Part shown: piece after piece, positions 19,955 to 29,948 of the stretch
How the letters are laid out: every line of letters begins with the position of its first letter
Numbering within the stretch: the stretch's first letter is position 1
DNA from: [Pantoea] beijingensis
Lineage (GTDB): Bacteria; Pseudomonadota; Gammaproteobacteria; Enterobacterales; Enterobacteriaceae
Reading direction: 5' to 3'
DNA length: 64,000 nt
NCBI RefSeq assembly: GCF_022647505.1
Contig: NZ_CP071409.1
Coordinates: forward strand, 1,860,001 to 1,924,000
The notes under the pieces: model-generated
What the model was told of the DNA's origin: nothing
Databases searched by the model: none
The model's input: only the letters and a program-made list of their open reading frames with translations
Made by a program: the position numbers and the translations under genes

Positions 19955-21814
19955 TTAGCGTATGTCGCTGCAGGTCAGACAGAGCGCATAGCGATTTTGC
20001 GGATCGTTCATATTATCAAACAGACCGGACTGTTTTTTCACCACGCTCATCATATCTACCATAGGGACCGGCAGATAAGCCTTCAGGGCTTCAGGAAGGG
20101 CAGCACGAGCAGAGGCATCCATCTGTCCGAGAATAACGTCAACCAGGCTCGCATCGTCCTGTGACCAAACCAGTTGGTAATTTTTTAACTTAGCCAATTC
20201 GGCCGTTTTTGCGACAGCATCATCAAAATCACCCAGCGCATCGACCAGCCCATTTGTTTTCGCATCGCTACCCGTCCAGACGTGACCTTGGGCGATTTCA
20301 TCGATCTGCTCGGGTGTCTTATTGCGTGATTTAGCAACCAAATCAATAAAGTTCCTGTAGCCGTTTTCGATCGTGAGCTGCATGATTTGCTGAAATTCAG
20401 GGGGGAGCGCTTTAATCGTGGCTACGTCGGCTAGCGGTGAGGTCGACACGCCATCGGTATGTACACCAATCGCATCCAGTGAGTTCTGAAAGGTATTGAT
20501 CACGCCGAAGATACCAATGGAACCCGTGAGAGTGCTGGGACTCGCGATAATATAGTTGGCCGGTGTTGAAATCCAGTATCCTCCGGATGCAGCCATGCCG
20601 CCCATTGATACCACCACCGGTTTTCCGGCAGCGCGTGCCGCGGCCAGCTCTTCGCGAATCGTTTCTGACGCGCTGACGCTGCCTCCAGGGCTGTTAACAC
20701 GCAAAATGATGGCTTTAATTTTATCGTCAAGGCGGGCATCGCGAATTTGCTTCGCAGTGGTATCACCTCCTACGGCTCCCGGGGTTTCCTGCCCGTCCAT
20801 AATAGCGCCATTTGCCATGATAACCGCAATATTGCCGCTACCCTTGGCCTCGCTGCTTTTTATTGGATAGTCATAAATACTGATACTGTTGTAATCATTA
20901 TCCTGCTTATTTAATCCGAAGGTTTTCACCAACTGTTGATCAACATCCGCGCGAGAAGCCAGCTCATCAACCAGTTTGTTATCCCGGGCATAAGCAGCGC
21001 TGTCACCGTTGACCTTTTGTAAACCGTCCAGTAAGCCCTGTGCACCAGGGAATGCCTGCTGTGTTGTAATTGCGCGGTTGGCAGCAATAGTATTCAGGTA
21101 GTTCTGCCATAGCTCACCGATCCAACGGCTGTCGGCATCACGTGCGGCAGGGGACATATCATCCCGCAGGAAAGGTTCAACGGCAGATTTGTACGTTCCT
21201 ACACGGAAAACATGCGAAGTGACTTTCAGTTTGTCGAGTAACGATTTGTAATACAATCCGTTAGTGGCAAATCCATGCAGATCAACCGTACCCTGCGGCG
21301 ACAGATAAACCTTATTGGCGAAACTGGCCAGATAATACTGTGCCTGGGTATAGCTATCAGCTGTTGCATAAATGGGTTTGCCGCTGTCACGGAATTCACG
21401 CAGTGCTTTACCTACATATTGCAGAGACGGTTGATCTGCACCGGCAAAGTCGCGCAGATCTAACACCATCCCGGTAATATTTTTATCGTCTTTACCCTGA
21501 CGAATGGCATCAATAACATCAAATAGTGAATTTTCTTTAAGGCGATCGGTATTTGCGCCCAGCAATTGGCGGCCAATTTTACTTAAGCGGTTACTGACAG
21601 CTGGTTGATCGACAATAACCCCGGTTAAATCGACTTTTAAAGCACCACGGGGCTCTTCGGCGGGAGTATTACTACTTTTAACCTGAAAATAGATGCCAAC
21701 GCAGATAATAATAAGAAAAATAAGAAACAGGTTCAGAATGAACTCACGAAAGAAGTTCAGCACTCGCCATGTCCATTTGAAAAAACTCGCGATAATTCGC
21801 CACAAAACGTGCAT
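19955..21814 (-). CDS. sppA: SppA, signal peptide peptidase (protease IV)
   Basis: Inner-membrane serine/lysine protease degrading cleaved signal peptides, 619 residues (E. coli 618). The N-terminal membrane anchor is at about 20-45 (FILNLFLIFLIIICVGIYF). Two tandem S49 domains follow. The catalytic Lys is in the N-terminal repeat (FRVGTYKSAVEPFL) and the catalytic Ser in the C-terminal repeat (PSTLTGSIGIFG); RVNSPGGSVSASE is also conserved. The start ATG has ggag 8 nt upstream. It is divergent from ydjA. Confidence 0.96.
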   Translation of the reverse strand: MHVLWRIIASFFKWTWRVLNFFREFILNLFLIFLIIICVGIYFQVKSSNTPAEEPRGALKVDLTGVIVDQPAVSNRLSKIGRQLLGANTDRLKENSLFDVIDAIRQGKDDKNITGMVLDLRDFAGADQPSLQYVGKALREFRDSGKPIYATADSYTQAQYYLASFANKVYLSPQGTVDLHGFATNGLYYKSLLDKLKVTSHVFRVGTYKSAVEPFLRDDMSPAARDADSRWIGELWQNYLNTIAANRAITTQQAFPGAQGLLDGLQKVNGDSAAYARDNKLVDELASRADVDQQLVKTFGLNKQDNDYNSISIYDYPIKSSEAKGSGNIAVIMANGAIMDGQETPGAVGGDTTAKQIRDARLDDKIKAIILRVNSPGGSVSASETIREELAAARAAGKPVVVSMGGMAASGGYWISTPANYIIASPSTLTGSIGIFGVINTFQNSLDAIGVHTDGVSTSPLADVATIKALPPEFQQIMQLTIENGYRNFIDLVAKSRNKTPEQIDEIAQGHVWTGSDAKTNGLVDALGDFDDAVAKTAELAKLKNYQLVWSQDDASLVDVILGQMDASARAALPEALKAYLPVPMVDMMSVVKKQSGLFDNMNDPQNRYALCLTCSDIR

Positions 21815-21961
21815 GTTATCTCCATAATCGCAAAATAAAAGCCCGTAGCGGGAGAGTTACGGGGTGAGCATTGCCACATCCTAAAGAGCAGTAGGCCAAT
21901 TGTCAGCAGGAAAAACCGGTATACTGTAACAAAATGGCGGGCTATGTTATTTTGCTATGAG

Positions 21962-21980
21962 GTAAATGCTAATCATTATC
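21962..21980 (+). promoter_or_regulatory. Fur-box-like sequence in front of ydjA
   Basis: The 19-mer GTAAATGCTAATCATTATC matches the classical Fur box in 16 of 19 positions and ends 11 nt before the ydjA ATG, next to its Shine-Dalgarno aggag. Binding there would block ydjA transcription or translation start. Function is inferred only from the match. Confidence 0.55.
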
Positions 21981-21991
21981 AGGAGTAATTA

Positions 21992-22543
21992 ATGGATGCA
22001 TTGGAATTATTGATTAACCGTCGTTCAGCCTCGCGCTTAGCCGGGCCTGCACCCGCAGGTGAAGCGTTACAGAACATCTTGCGTGCAGGTATGCGGGCAC
22101 CGGATCATGGTACGCTGCAGCCATGGCGCTTTTTTATTATTGAAAATGAAGGACGAGACCGTTTCAGTGCGCTGCTGGAAAACGCTGCGATCGCTAACCA
22201 GATGGATGAAAAAGCGGTCGAGAAAGCGAAACAATCGCCGTATCGGGCGCCAATGATTATCACTGTTGTGGCGCATTGTGAAGAACACCACAAGGTGCCG
22301 CAGTGGGAACAGCTTGTCTCTGCCGGTTGTGCGGTAATGGCGATGCAGATGGCCGCTGCGGCCCAAGGATTTAATGGTATCTGGCGCAGTGGTGACTGGA
22401 CGGAAAATGCGCTGGTTCGCGCGGCATTTAATTGCCGTGAACAGGATGCAATTGTGGGATTTCTGTATTTAGGTACGCCTCAGCTTAAGTCTTCAACTAC
22501 CGTTTTACCGCCTGATACTTCTTCGTTCGTCAGTTATTTCTAA
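21992..22543 (+). CDS. ydjA: YdjA, nitroreductase family protein
   Basis: FMN-dependent NAD(P)H nitroreductase-like protein of 183 residues, the E. coli YdjA length. The FMN phosphate-binding segment is [14 protein letters not shown] at the N-terminus, followed by [17 protein letters not shown]. The C-terminal block is [18 protein letters not shown] and GFLYLGTPQ. The physiological substrate is unknown. The start ATG has aggag 7 nt upstream. Confidence 0.94.
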   Translation: MDALELLINRRSASRLAGPAPAGEALQNILRAGMRAPDHGTLQPWRFFIIENEGRDRFSALLENAAIANQMDEKAVEKAKQSPYRAPMIITVVAHCEEHHKVPQWEQLVSAGCAVMAMQMAAAAQGFNGIWRSGDWTENALVRAAFNCREQDAIVGFLYLGTPQLKSSTTVLPPDTSSFVSYF

Positions 22544-22561
22544 GTGTGCGGTTCTCTCTGG

Positions 22562-22588
22562 CGCAAGGGTTGTGAGCAACCCTGCGTT
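22562..22588 (+). terminator. ydjA terminator
   Basis: AGGGTTG-TGAG-CAACCCT stem, extended by CGC/GCG across a bulged A, then TTTCGTCG. It is located between ydjA and selD. Confidence 0.6.
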
Positions 22589-22690
22589 TCGTCGTGATAA
22601 TAGACAAATAATCCACGAAATCTGACGATACGCTTATCATGCACTAACGAAAAAGTTAACATAGCGAATAAATGCTAATAGGGAGGTGTC

Positions 22691-23737
22691 ATGAACGATC
22701 ACGCTATTCGTCTTACGCAATACAGCCATGGTGCAGGTTGCGGCTGTAAGATCTCGCCGAAAGTGTTGGAAACCATTTTGCATAGCGAGCAGGGTGTTTT
22801 TCACGATCCGAACCTGCTAGTTGGCAATGAAACACGCGATGATGCTGCCGTATACGATCTGGGCAACGGAACTGCTGTGGTTAGCACGACGGATTTCTTT
22901 ATGCCGATCGTTGATGATCCCTTCGATTTTGGTCGTATTGCCGCTACCAACGCAATCAGTGACATTTATGCAATGGGTGGGAAACCTATCATGGCCATTG
23001 CAATTTTGGGCTGGCCGATCGGTACGCTGGCACCTGAGATCGCGCGTCAAGTTATTGAAGGCGGGCGGCACGCTTGCAAAGAGGCGGGTATAAGCCTTGC
23101 CGGTGGGCATTCCATCGACGCACCTGAACCAATTTTTGGCCTTGCGGTTACCGGCATTGTAGACAGTGCACGGGTGAAAAAAAACAGCGGGGCTCAACCC
23201 GGTTGCAAGTTGTTCCTGAGCAAACCACTCGGGATTGGTGTGCTCACGACTGCAGAGAAAAAAGCGCAGTTGCGACCGGAGCATTATGGCTTGGCGACCC
23301 AAGTCATGTGTCAGTTGAACAGCGCGGGAACCCGTTTTGCGGAACTGGACGGTATAACGGCGATGACAGACGTTACTGGTTTTGGTCTATTGGGGCATCT
23401 CAGTGAAATGTGTCAGGGCTCGGGCGTGCAGGCAACGCTATGGTTTGATGCAATTCCACGTTTACCTGGCGTTGATGAGTATATTGCCGCCGGATGTGTT
23501 CCTGGCGGTACTGGACGCAACTTCGAAAGTTACGGCCATTTAATCGGCCACATGAGTGAAGCGCAGCGTAAATTGCTCTGTGATCCGCAAACGTCTGGTG
23601 GACTTCTACTTGCTGTATTGCCTGAGGCGGAATCGGCCCTGCATGAGATAGCTGCATCATGTCACCTGACGTTAACGGCGATTGGAGAGTTGTTGCCAGC
23701 CGAAGAGGCGCGTTCTTTAATAGAGATTCAATCGTGA
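22691..23737 (+). CDS. selD: SelD, selenide water dikinase
   Basis: Makes selenophosphate from selenide and ATP for selenocysteine and 2-selenouridine synthesis; 348 residues (E. coli 347). The active-site Cys17 is present as Cys, not selenocysteine ([11 protein letters not shown], with the paired Lys20). The ATP/metal block [18 protein letters not shown] is conserved. Its presence implies use of selenium in the organism. The start ATG has gggagg 5 nt upstream. topB follows 22 bp later, the selD-topB arrangement of E. coli. Confidence 0.97.
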   Translation: MNDHAIRLTQYSHGAGCGCKISPKVLETILHSEQGVFHDPNLLVGNETRDDAAVYDLGNGTAVVSTTDFFMPIVDDPFDFGRIAATNAISDIYAMGGKPIMAIAILGWPIGTLAPEIARQVIEGGRHACKEAGISLAGGHSIDAPEPIFGLAVTGIVDSARVKKNSGAQPGCKLFLSKPLGIGVLTTAEKKAQLRPEHYGLATQVMCQLNSAGTRFAELDGITAMTDVTGFGLLGHLSEMCQGSGVQATLWFDAIPRLPGVDEYIAAGCVPGGTGRNFESYGHLIGHMSEAQRKLLCDPQTSGGLLLAVLPEAESALHEIAASCHLTLTAIGELLPAEEARSLIEIQS

Positions 23738-23759
23738 AGCGCAGAGTTATTACCCACTG

Positions 23760-25712
23760 ATGCGCCTCTTTATTGCTGAAAAACCCAGTTTAGCCCGCGC
23801 AATTGCGGATGTTCTGCCAAAGCCCCATCGCCGTGGGGATGGTTATATCGCATGTGGTAACGATCAGGTTGTTACCTGGTGTGTAGGGCATCTCCTTGAA
23901 CAGGCTCAGCCGGATAGCTACGACAGCCGTTTTGCGCGCTGGTCGCTGATTGATCTTCCTATCGTACCGGAAAAATGGCAGCTGAAGCCGCGTCCCTCAG
24001 TGGCAAAGCAGCTGAATGTGATAAAAGGGTTGCTTGGACAGGCCACCGAAGTTATCCACGCAGGCGATCCGGACCGCGAAGGGCAATTGCTGGTGGATGA
24101 AGTTCTGGATTACCTGGCATTGCCACCGGAAAAACGTGAAAAGGTTCAGCGCTGTCTGATTAATGATCTTAACCCGCAGGCTGTGGAGCGTGCGGTAGGG
24201 CGCCTGCGAGAAAATCGTGAGTTTATACCGCTATGTGTTTCTGCGCTGGCACGTGCACGTGCCGACTGGTTATATGGGATTAATATGACGCGAGCCTACA
24301 CGTTACTCGGGCGTAACGCGGGCTATGACGGTGTATTGTCGGTTGGACGGGTGCAAACGCCCGTATTAGGCTTGGTCGTTCGGCGCGATGAAGAGATTGA
24401 AAATTTCGTCGCGAAAGATTTTTTTGAGGTGAAAGCACATATCGTCACCCCGAAAGAGGAGCGGTTTGTCGCCTTATGGCAACCCAGTGACGCTTGCGAG
24501 CCCTATCAGGATGAGGAAGGGCGCCTACTACATCGAGCGCTGGCGGAACATGTTGTCGGTCGGATTGGCGGTCAACCCGCACAGGTTACCAGCTATAATG
24601 ACAAGCGAGAGAATGATACTGCACCGTTGCCGTTTTCCTTGTCAAGTTTGCAAATAGAAGCGGCAAAGCGCTTCGGATTGAGCGCTCAGACGGTACTTGA
24701 TACCTGCCAGCGTCTTTATGAAACCCATAAGCTGATTACCTACCCACGTTCAGACAGCCGTTATTTACCGGAAGAGCATTTTGCCGGACGTCATGCTGTT
24801 CTGAATGCGATTAACATTCATCAGCCCGCTCTTACGGCACCTGCTGATTTTGACAGCGATCGCAAAAATCGGTGTTGGGATGATAAAAAGGTCGATGCTC
24901 ACCACGCAATTATCCCAACCGCCAGAAGCAATAGTTCGCACCTGACAGAAAATGAATCCAATATTTATGGGCTGATTGCCCGACAATATCTGATGCAGTT
25001 TTGCCCTGATGCGGTATATCGCAAATGCGTTATTGAGTTAGATATCGTCGGTGGCAAATTTATTGCCAAGGCGCGTTTCCTCGCAGAGGCAGGTTGGCGC
25101 ACTCTGTTGGGAAGCAAAGAACGTGATGAGGAGAACGATGGTACGCCGCTCCCTGTGGTAGTGAAAGGAGATGGGCTACTGTGTGAGCGAGGAGAAGTGG
25201 TGGAAAAGCAGACACAGCCCCCAAGGCCGTTTACCGATGCCACATTACTTTCAGCTATGACCGGGATTGCACGCTTCGTTCAGGATAAAGACCTAAAGAA
25301 AATACTGCGGGCGACAGATGGTCTGGGCACCGAAGCCACGCGTGCCGGCATTATTGAACTACTTTTTAAGCGTAGCTTTCTGTACAAGAAGGGGCGTTAT
25401 ATTCATTCGAGTGAGCCTGGACGCGCGTTAATTCATTCACTTCCTGAAATGGCTGCCAGGCCAGATATGACTGCCCAGTGGGAATCCACACTAACCAAAA
25501 TTAGTGAAAAACAGTGTCGCTATCAGGATTTTATGCATCCTCTGGTTGAGACGCTGTACAGTCTGATACATCAGGCGCGCCAGCAGCCAGCAGCTCATGC
25601 ATTTAGGGGGTTGCCGGCAGCAAGCAAGAATAAAAAACCTCGCCGGAATAAAGTAGCGAAGGCTCAGGATGCAGGTAAACGATCAGGCAGTGCGCCGGAG
25701 GCGGGGGTTTAA
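23760..25712 (+). CDS. topB: TopB, DNA topoisomerase III
   Basis: Type IA topoisomerase that decatenates DNA; 650 residues (E. coli 653). The N-terminal Toprim domain contains [18 protein letters not shown] and the acidic [12 protein letters not shown] motif. The catalytic Tyr is Y328 in [17 protein letters not shown]. The C-terminus is basic and disordered ([19 protein letters not shown]), without zinc fingers, as in E. coli TopB. It is cotranscribed with selD by spacing. Confidence 0.97.
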   Translation: MRLFIAEKPSLARAIADVLPKPHRRGDGYIACGNDQVVTWCVGHLLEQAQPDSYDSRFARWSLIDLPIVPEKWQLKPRPSVAKQLNVIKGLLGQATEVIHAGDPDREGQLLVDEVLDYLALPPEKREKVQRCLINDLNPQAVERAVGRLRENREFIPLCVSALARARADWLYGINMTRAYTLLGRNAGYDGVLSVGRVQTPVLGLVVRRDEEIENFVAKDFFEVKAHIVTPKEERFVALWQPSDACEPYQDEEGRLLHRALAEHVVGRIGGQPAQVTSYNDKRENDTAPLPFSLSSLQIEAAKRFGLSAQTVLDTCQRLYETHKLITYPRSDSRYLPEEHFAGRHAVLNAINIHQPALTAPADFDSDRKNRCWDDKKVDAHHAIIPTARSNSSHLTENESNIYGLIARQYLMQFCPDAVYRKCVIELDIVGGKFIAKARFLAEAGWRTLLGSKERDEENDGTPLPVVVKGDGLLCERGEVVEKQTQPPRPFTDATLLSAMTGIARFVQDKDLKKILRATDGLGTEATRAGIIELLFKRSFLYKKGRYIHSSEPGRALIHSLPEMAARPDMTAQWESTLTKISEKQCRYQDFMHPLVETLYSLIHQARQQPAAHAFRGLPAASKNKKPRRNKVAKAQDAGKRSGSAPEAGV

Positions 25713-25867
25713 CGCGTTAAGGACCGGCTTTCATGCCTCACGGGTACTCTCGCAGAGACGCCGGATGGTCGCGCCAAAAGAAATTTAGGATACGGCGCAG
25801 CAGAGATTAACGTGTGATTGAGGGGCTGAGACTATTGCTGGTCCAGCCCGCTGAAGCTTCCGTTTGA

Positions 25868-26674
25868 TTAAAGCGTAAACTCAGCCCAAATCGGGGCGTG
25901 ATCGGAAGGTTTTTCCATGCTGCGGATCTCGTAATCAATACCGGTTGCAACGCATCGTTCAGCGAGCGGATTACTGGCCAGAACCAGATCGATGCGTAGA
26001 CCGCGATTATCATCAAAACCTTTTGAGCGGTAATCAAACCACGAAAAGCGGTCGGTGGTATCTGGGTGCTGCTGACGCCAGGTATCCACCAACCCCCAGT
26101 CCATAAGACGATTCATCCATTCGCGCTCTTCAGGCAGGAACGAACACTTGCCGGTTCGCAGCCAGCGTTTACGATTCTCTTCCCCAATGCCGATATCAAG
26201 GTCCGTTGCGCTTATATTGACATCACCCATAACGAGTACCGGGTTTTCTGGCTGGAGATGATTTTCAAGATAATCCTGCAAGTCTCGATAGAATTTATCT
26301 TTGGCAGGGAATTTTGTCGGATGGTCGCGACTTTCCCCTTGCGGAAAGTATCCGTTAATTACAGTCAGAATGCCGAGCGGCGTAGCCAGCTCAGCCATAA
26401 TCAGACGACGTTGAGCGTCTTCATCATCACCGGGAAAACCGCGACGTACCATAATGGGTTGTTCTTTGGTGAGAAGCGCTACGCCATAATGGCCTTTTTG
26501 CCCGTGATAGAAAACGTGATATCCCAGCTTACTTACCTCTTCGAGTGGAAACATATCATCGTGGACTTTGGTTTCCTGCAGGCCAATAACATCTGGCTGG
26601 TGCTGTTCGATAATGGCTTCAAGCTGATGAGGACGGGCGCGTAGGCCATTGATATTGAAAGAAACAAATTTCAT
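25868..26674 (-). CDS. xthA: XthA, exodeoxyribonuclease III
   Basis: Main AP endonuclease and 3'-5' exonuclease of base excision repair; 268 residues, equal to E. coli. The metal ligand Glu34 lies in [10 protein letters not shown], and [26 protein letters not shown] and [12 protein letters not shown] hold the other catalytic Tyr, Asp and His. The start [15 protein letters not shown] at 26674 is the family start; the in-frame ATG at 26686 adds four residues and is less likely. Confidence 0.97.
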   Translation of the reverse strand: MKFVSFNINGLRARPHQLEAIIEQHQPDVIGLQETKVHDDMFPLEEVSKLGYHVFYHGQKGHYGVALLTKEQPIMVRRGFPGDDEDAQRRLIMAELATPLGILTVINGYFPQGESRDHPTKFPAKDKFYRDLQDYLENHLQPENPVLVMGDVNISATDLDIGIGEENRKRWLRTGKCSFLPEEREWMNRLMDWGLVDTWRQQHPDTTDRFSWFDYRSKGFDDNRGLRIDLVLASNPLAERCVATGIDYEIRSMEKPSDHAPIWAEFTL

Positions 26675-26840
26675 TTCGGTTGCCATTTCACAAAAGAAAG
26701 ATGCCGCTGATGGTAGCAGAGTTTCTGTGTAAATGTCACATTAAGCCCCGGATAAGCAAAAGATTAAGCGAGGCTTCTCAGCTATCCTGGAAGGGAATAT
26801 ATGAATGCAGGCGACGTGCAGTAATTGGAGAATATTTAAA

Positions 26841-26925
<85 letters not shown>

Positions 26926-27040
26926 AGGGGAAGCGTAATACAATTAAATCAGATGCTGTAATCACTGGGGAAACGCACCACACTTTCACCCATGTCGATC
27001 CACAAGGCAGACGCATTATTGATAAGACATAATGCGTAAA

Positions 27041-27125
<85 letters not shown>

Positions 27126-27159
27126 ACTGGCCTGATTACTATGCTCGTAAGCGGGGCGC

Positions 27160-27187
27160 ATCATATCAAATGAATGGAGGCTGTAAA
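27160..27187 (-). promoter_or_regulatory. tyrTV stringent promoter
   Basis: On the minus strand TTTACA (-35) and TATGAT (-10) are 16 bp apart, followed by the GC-rich discriminator GCGCCCCGC. This is the E. coli tyrT promoter almost letter for letter, a classic ppGpp-inhibited stable RNA promoter. Confidence 0.93.
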
Positions 27188-27269
27188 GCGCTGGATAACG
27201 GAAAGTTTATCGTTTGCCGGTTTTTTACCCGTAGCGCTGTTTTGCTATTCAATTACAGCGCTACCATCC

Positions 27270-28118
27270 TCATAAAATGATAGTGCGGTTACCGTACACA
27301 AAGACACGTTGTGCCAGTACCTTGTATAACGCTCTACTGAGGGCGTTTTTCTCGACATCACGCCCTGCACGCATCATATCTTCAGCGGTATAGGTGTGAT
27401 CGACGTGGATGACGTCTTGCATAATGATAGGGCCCTCATCGAGATTATCATTAACGTAGTGCGCCGTAGCGCCGATGATTTTTACGCCTCGCTCATAAGC
27501 CTGGTGATAAGGACGAGCGCCGATAAACGCGGGAAGGAAGGAATGGTGGATATTGATAATCTGGTTCGGGTAACGCTGCACAAACCCCGGTGTTAACACG
27601 CGCATATATTTAGCCAGAACAACATAATCGGGTTGAAACCGATCGATCTCTACCGCCATTTTACTGTCATGTTCTTCGCGGGTATAACCTTCGTGACTAA
27701 CCAGAATAAACGGAATATCGAAGCGCTCTACCAGTGTGCGAAGCGTTTCGTGATTGCCGATAACGGCAGCGATTTCTACATCCAGCCCGCCATAAGCACA
27801 TTTCATCAATAGATCGCCAAGGCAATGCGCCTCCTTGGTCACCAGGATGACAATCCGACGGCGGCCTGCTGAGTTCAGTTCGCGTACGGAGCCTTCTGGC
27901 AACGCACTGTCAAGATCCGCCAGCAGCGTATTGTCATTGAAAATGCCTTCCAACTCGGTGCGCATGAAAAAGCGCCCGGTACGATGGTCGACAAATTCGT
28001 TATTCTGAACAATATTGAGCTCATGCTTATAGCAAATATTGGTAATTTTCGCGATAAGGCCTTTTGCATCGGGGCAAATTGTACGTAAGACTTTTCGTTG
28101 TAGCGGTTGCACTTGCAT
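27270..28118 (-). CDS. purU: PurU, formyltetrahydrofolate deformylase
   Basis: Hydrolyses 10-formyl-THF to formate and THF, supplying formate for PurT and balancing one-carbon pools; 282 residues (E. coli 280). The N-terminal ACT domain (about 8-90; LRTICPDAKGLIAKITN) is followed by a formyltransferase-fold catalytic domain with INIHHSFLPAFIGARPYHQA and the catalytic His/Asp segment GATAHYVNDNLDEGPII. The start ATG is at 28118. A structured leader (28150-28245) precedes it. Confidence 0.96.
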   Translation of the reverse strand: MQVQPLQRKVLRTICPDAKGLIAKITNICYKHELNIVQNNEFVDHRTGRFFMRTELEGIFNDNTLLADLDSALPEGSVRELNSAGRRRIVILVTKEAHCLGDLLMKCAYGGLDVEIAAVIGNHETLRTLVERFDIPFILVSHEGYTREEHDSKMAVEIDRFQPDYVVLAKYMRVLTPGFVQRYPNQIINIHHSFLPAFIGARPYHQAYERGVKIIGATAHYVNDNLDEGPIIMQDVIHVDHTYTAEDMMRAGRDVEKNALSRALYKVLAQRVFVYGNRTIIL

Positions 28119-28149
28119 TTCGATCCGGATCCTGTTGACGCAGTTTCAC

Positions 28150-28245
28150 CCTGTTTAATTAACGTTTGCGTCCGGCAGCACGCGATTGCCCAAGTGACGG
28201 AGATGCTCCAGTTCAGCGGGCTTTCGGGTAGCAGCTTGCTGCAAT
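28150..28245 (-). promoter_or_regulatory. Possible structured leader of purU
   Basis: The 170-bp ychJ-purU spacer holds a nested set of complementary segments. An outer GCAGCA (28175-28180) pairs with TGCTGC (28237-28242), and an inner GGAG-ATG-CTCC lies at 28199-28209. A half PurR-type operator (minus strand ACGCAAACGTT, 28161-28171) lies beside it. I cannot assign it to a known riboswitch class; it could also be a dispersed repeat. Confidence 0.35.
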
Positions 28246-28289
28246 ACCAATTACGTTGGGCACATGATTGTATATAAACGGCAATAACT

Positions 28290-28748
28290 TTACTGACCGC
28301 AACATTTTTTGTGTTTTTTTTCAGAACCACAAGGGCAGCGATCGTTTCGACCCAATTGTGGGTGCGTGCCGTCAATATAGTACCAGCGTTGATCTTCGCG
28401 GACAAAGCGTGAACGTTCGTGAATCGCCCCGTTTTTATGGTTTTCGAGGAAACGCGCAAAAAAAGTAACGAAAGCTTCGTTATCATGGCTTCCTGCTTCA
28501 GTAGAGACTACATTCAGGTTAAGCCACTTAGTATGGTCAAAACTCGCCTCAATATCGGCTTGCAGCTGGGGAGCGCGAGTGCTGCGATGCCAGGTGGATA
28601 TCAGCCATTCAATATTCTGCTTCGCGTAAGCGGTATAACGCGATCTCATCAACTGCTCAGCAGTAGAGGGCGCAATTGCCCCATTCAGAAAGGATTTACA
28701 ACATGCGTTATACTCAAGTCCGCTACAGCATGGGCATTTTTCAGACAC
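28290..28748 (-). CDS. ychJ: YchJ, SEC-C motif protein
   Basis: 152 residues, as in E. coli YchJ. Zinc-binding SEC-C-type cysteine motifs are at both ends: CPCCSGLEYNACCKSF (N-terminus) and NDRCPCGSEKKHKKCCGQ (C-terminus). Between them is an NTF2-like fold (about 30-125) with RSRYTAYAKQNIEWLISTWH. Function is unknown. The start is GTG at 28748 with ggag 6 nt upstream; the overlapping ATG at 28750 is out of frame. Confidence 0.93.
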   Translation of the reverse strand: MSEKCPCCSGLEYNACCKSFLNGAIAPSTAEQLMRSRYTAYAKQNIEWLISTWHRSTRAPQLQADIEASFDHTKWLNLNVVSTEAGSHDNEAFVTFFARFLENHKNGAIHERSRFVREDQRWYYIDGTHPQLGRNDRCPCGSEKKHKKCCGQ

Positions 28749-28779
28749 ATTAACTCCGAATTATTGAATAGCAGGTATA

Positions 28780-28873
28780 CGTTATACCCGACACTGCGGG
28801 ATTAACATCATTGGGTAGGGGAAATGCTACCAGGTCTACTGCAGAAGCGCTAATGATGATGAAGGGTATAACG
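28780..28873. repeat. Imperfect long inverted repeat between ychJ and rssA
   Basis: CGTTATACCC (28780-28789) is the exact reverse complement of GGGTATAACG (28864-28873). Inside it CATCATT and AATGATG pair as well. The roughly 94-bp unit resembles a small palindromic or MITE-like intergenic element; I cannot name a family. Confidence 0.45.
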
Positions 28874-28939
28874 AGTACTATGTTAACCGAGTGGTCACCC
28901 GTTAGTCATTTCGCGAGATAATTTATCGTCAGGGGTTTA

Positions 28940-29848
28940 ATGAGACAGGTAAAAATAGGACTTGCGCTGGGTTCAGGCGCAGCCAAAGGATGGGCACACA
29001 TCGGCGTGATCAATGCGCTTGAGAAGGCTGGTATTGAAATCGATGTGGTTGCAGGTTGCTCGGTCGGCGCGTTAGTCGGCGCTGCTTATGCCAGCGAACG
29101 CTTACCGTTAATGGAAAAATGGGTACGTTCTTTTGGCTATTGGGACGTTATTAGGCTCATGGATTTTTCATGGCGGCGTGGGGGGTTATTGCGGGGAGAA
29201 CGTGTATTTAAACACGTAAAACGTCTGATTGAACATGAGCAGATTGAACAGTGCAAAATGCGCTTTGGCGCTGTTACGACTAATCTAAGTACCGGGCGTG
29301 AGTTATGGCTTACCGAGGGCGATCTGCACCAGGCCGTGCGAGCTTCATGCAGTATGCCAGGCTTATTGGCGCCAGTCAGCTACAATGGATATTGGCTGGT
29401 GGATGGTGCTGTTGTTAACCCCGTCCCTATTTCGTTAACCCGCGCGCTGGGGGCTGATATTGTCATCGCAGTGGATCTTCAACATGATGCGCACTTAATG
29501 CAGCAGGATTTATTATCGGTATCGCCGCAGGCGATGGAAAAGAACGCGACCGCAGAGCCTGTGACCACATGGAGTGGGAAGTTGCGCCAACAGTTGTCCA
29601 GAATGTCTCAGCGTCGGGTAAATCACACGCCGGGTGCCATGGAAATTATGACCACCTCGATTCAAGTATTGGAAAACCGTTTGAAACGTAATCGAATGGC
29701 GGGTGACCCGCCTGATGTACTCATTCAACCTTTTTGTCCGCAGATCTCAACGCTCGATTTTCATCGTGCTGATGAGGCAATCACAGCAGGCAGAGAGGCT
29801 GTAGAAAAAAAAATGGATGAACTATTACCACTTGTTCGAAACAGATAG
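28940..29848 (+). CDS. rssA: RssA, patatin-like phospholipase family protein
   Basis: 302 residues (E. coli RssA 301). Patatin fold: oxyanion glycine-rich loop GLALGSGAAKGWAHIG, nucleophile serine in GCSVGALVGAAYA (GxSxG) and catalytic Asp in WLVDGAVVNPVP. The substrate is unknown. The start ATG has aggggt 5 nt upstream. It is first gene of the rssAB pair; rssB begins 100 bp downstream. Confidence 0.94.
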   Translation: MRQVKIGLALGSGAAKGWAHIGVINALEKAGIEIDVVAGCSVGALVGAAYASERLPLMEKWVRSFGYWDVIRLMDFSWRRGGLLRGERVFKHVKRLIEHEQIEQCKMRFGAVTTNLSTGRELWLTEGDLHQAVRASCSMPGLLAPVSYNGYWLVDGAVVNPVPISLTRALGADIVIAVDLQHDAHLMQQDLLSVSPQAMEKNATAEPVTTWSGKLRQQLSRMSQRRVNHTPGAMEIMTTSIQVLENRLKRNRMAGDPPDVLIQPFCPQISTLDFHRADEAITAGREAVEKKMDELLPLVRNR

Positions 29849-29948
29849 CGATGTCAGGTCAAAAACAGCGACCCGTTCAGGCAATTCTGAAAGGCGAAAG
29901 TGCGTTTTTTGAACCACTATTGAGTTATCTGGCTTACAGGGGGGAACA

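Noticed and set aside
28161..28171. PurR operator in front of purU
   Set aside because: Only the left half (ACGCAAACGTT) matches; the right half of the palindrome is lost, so it is not listed as an operator on its own.
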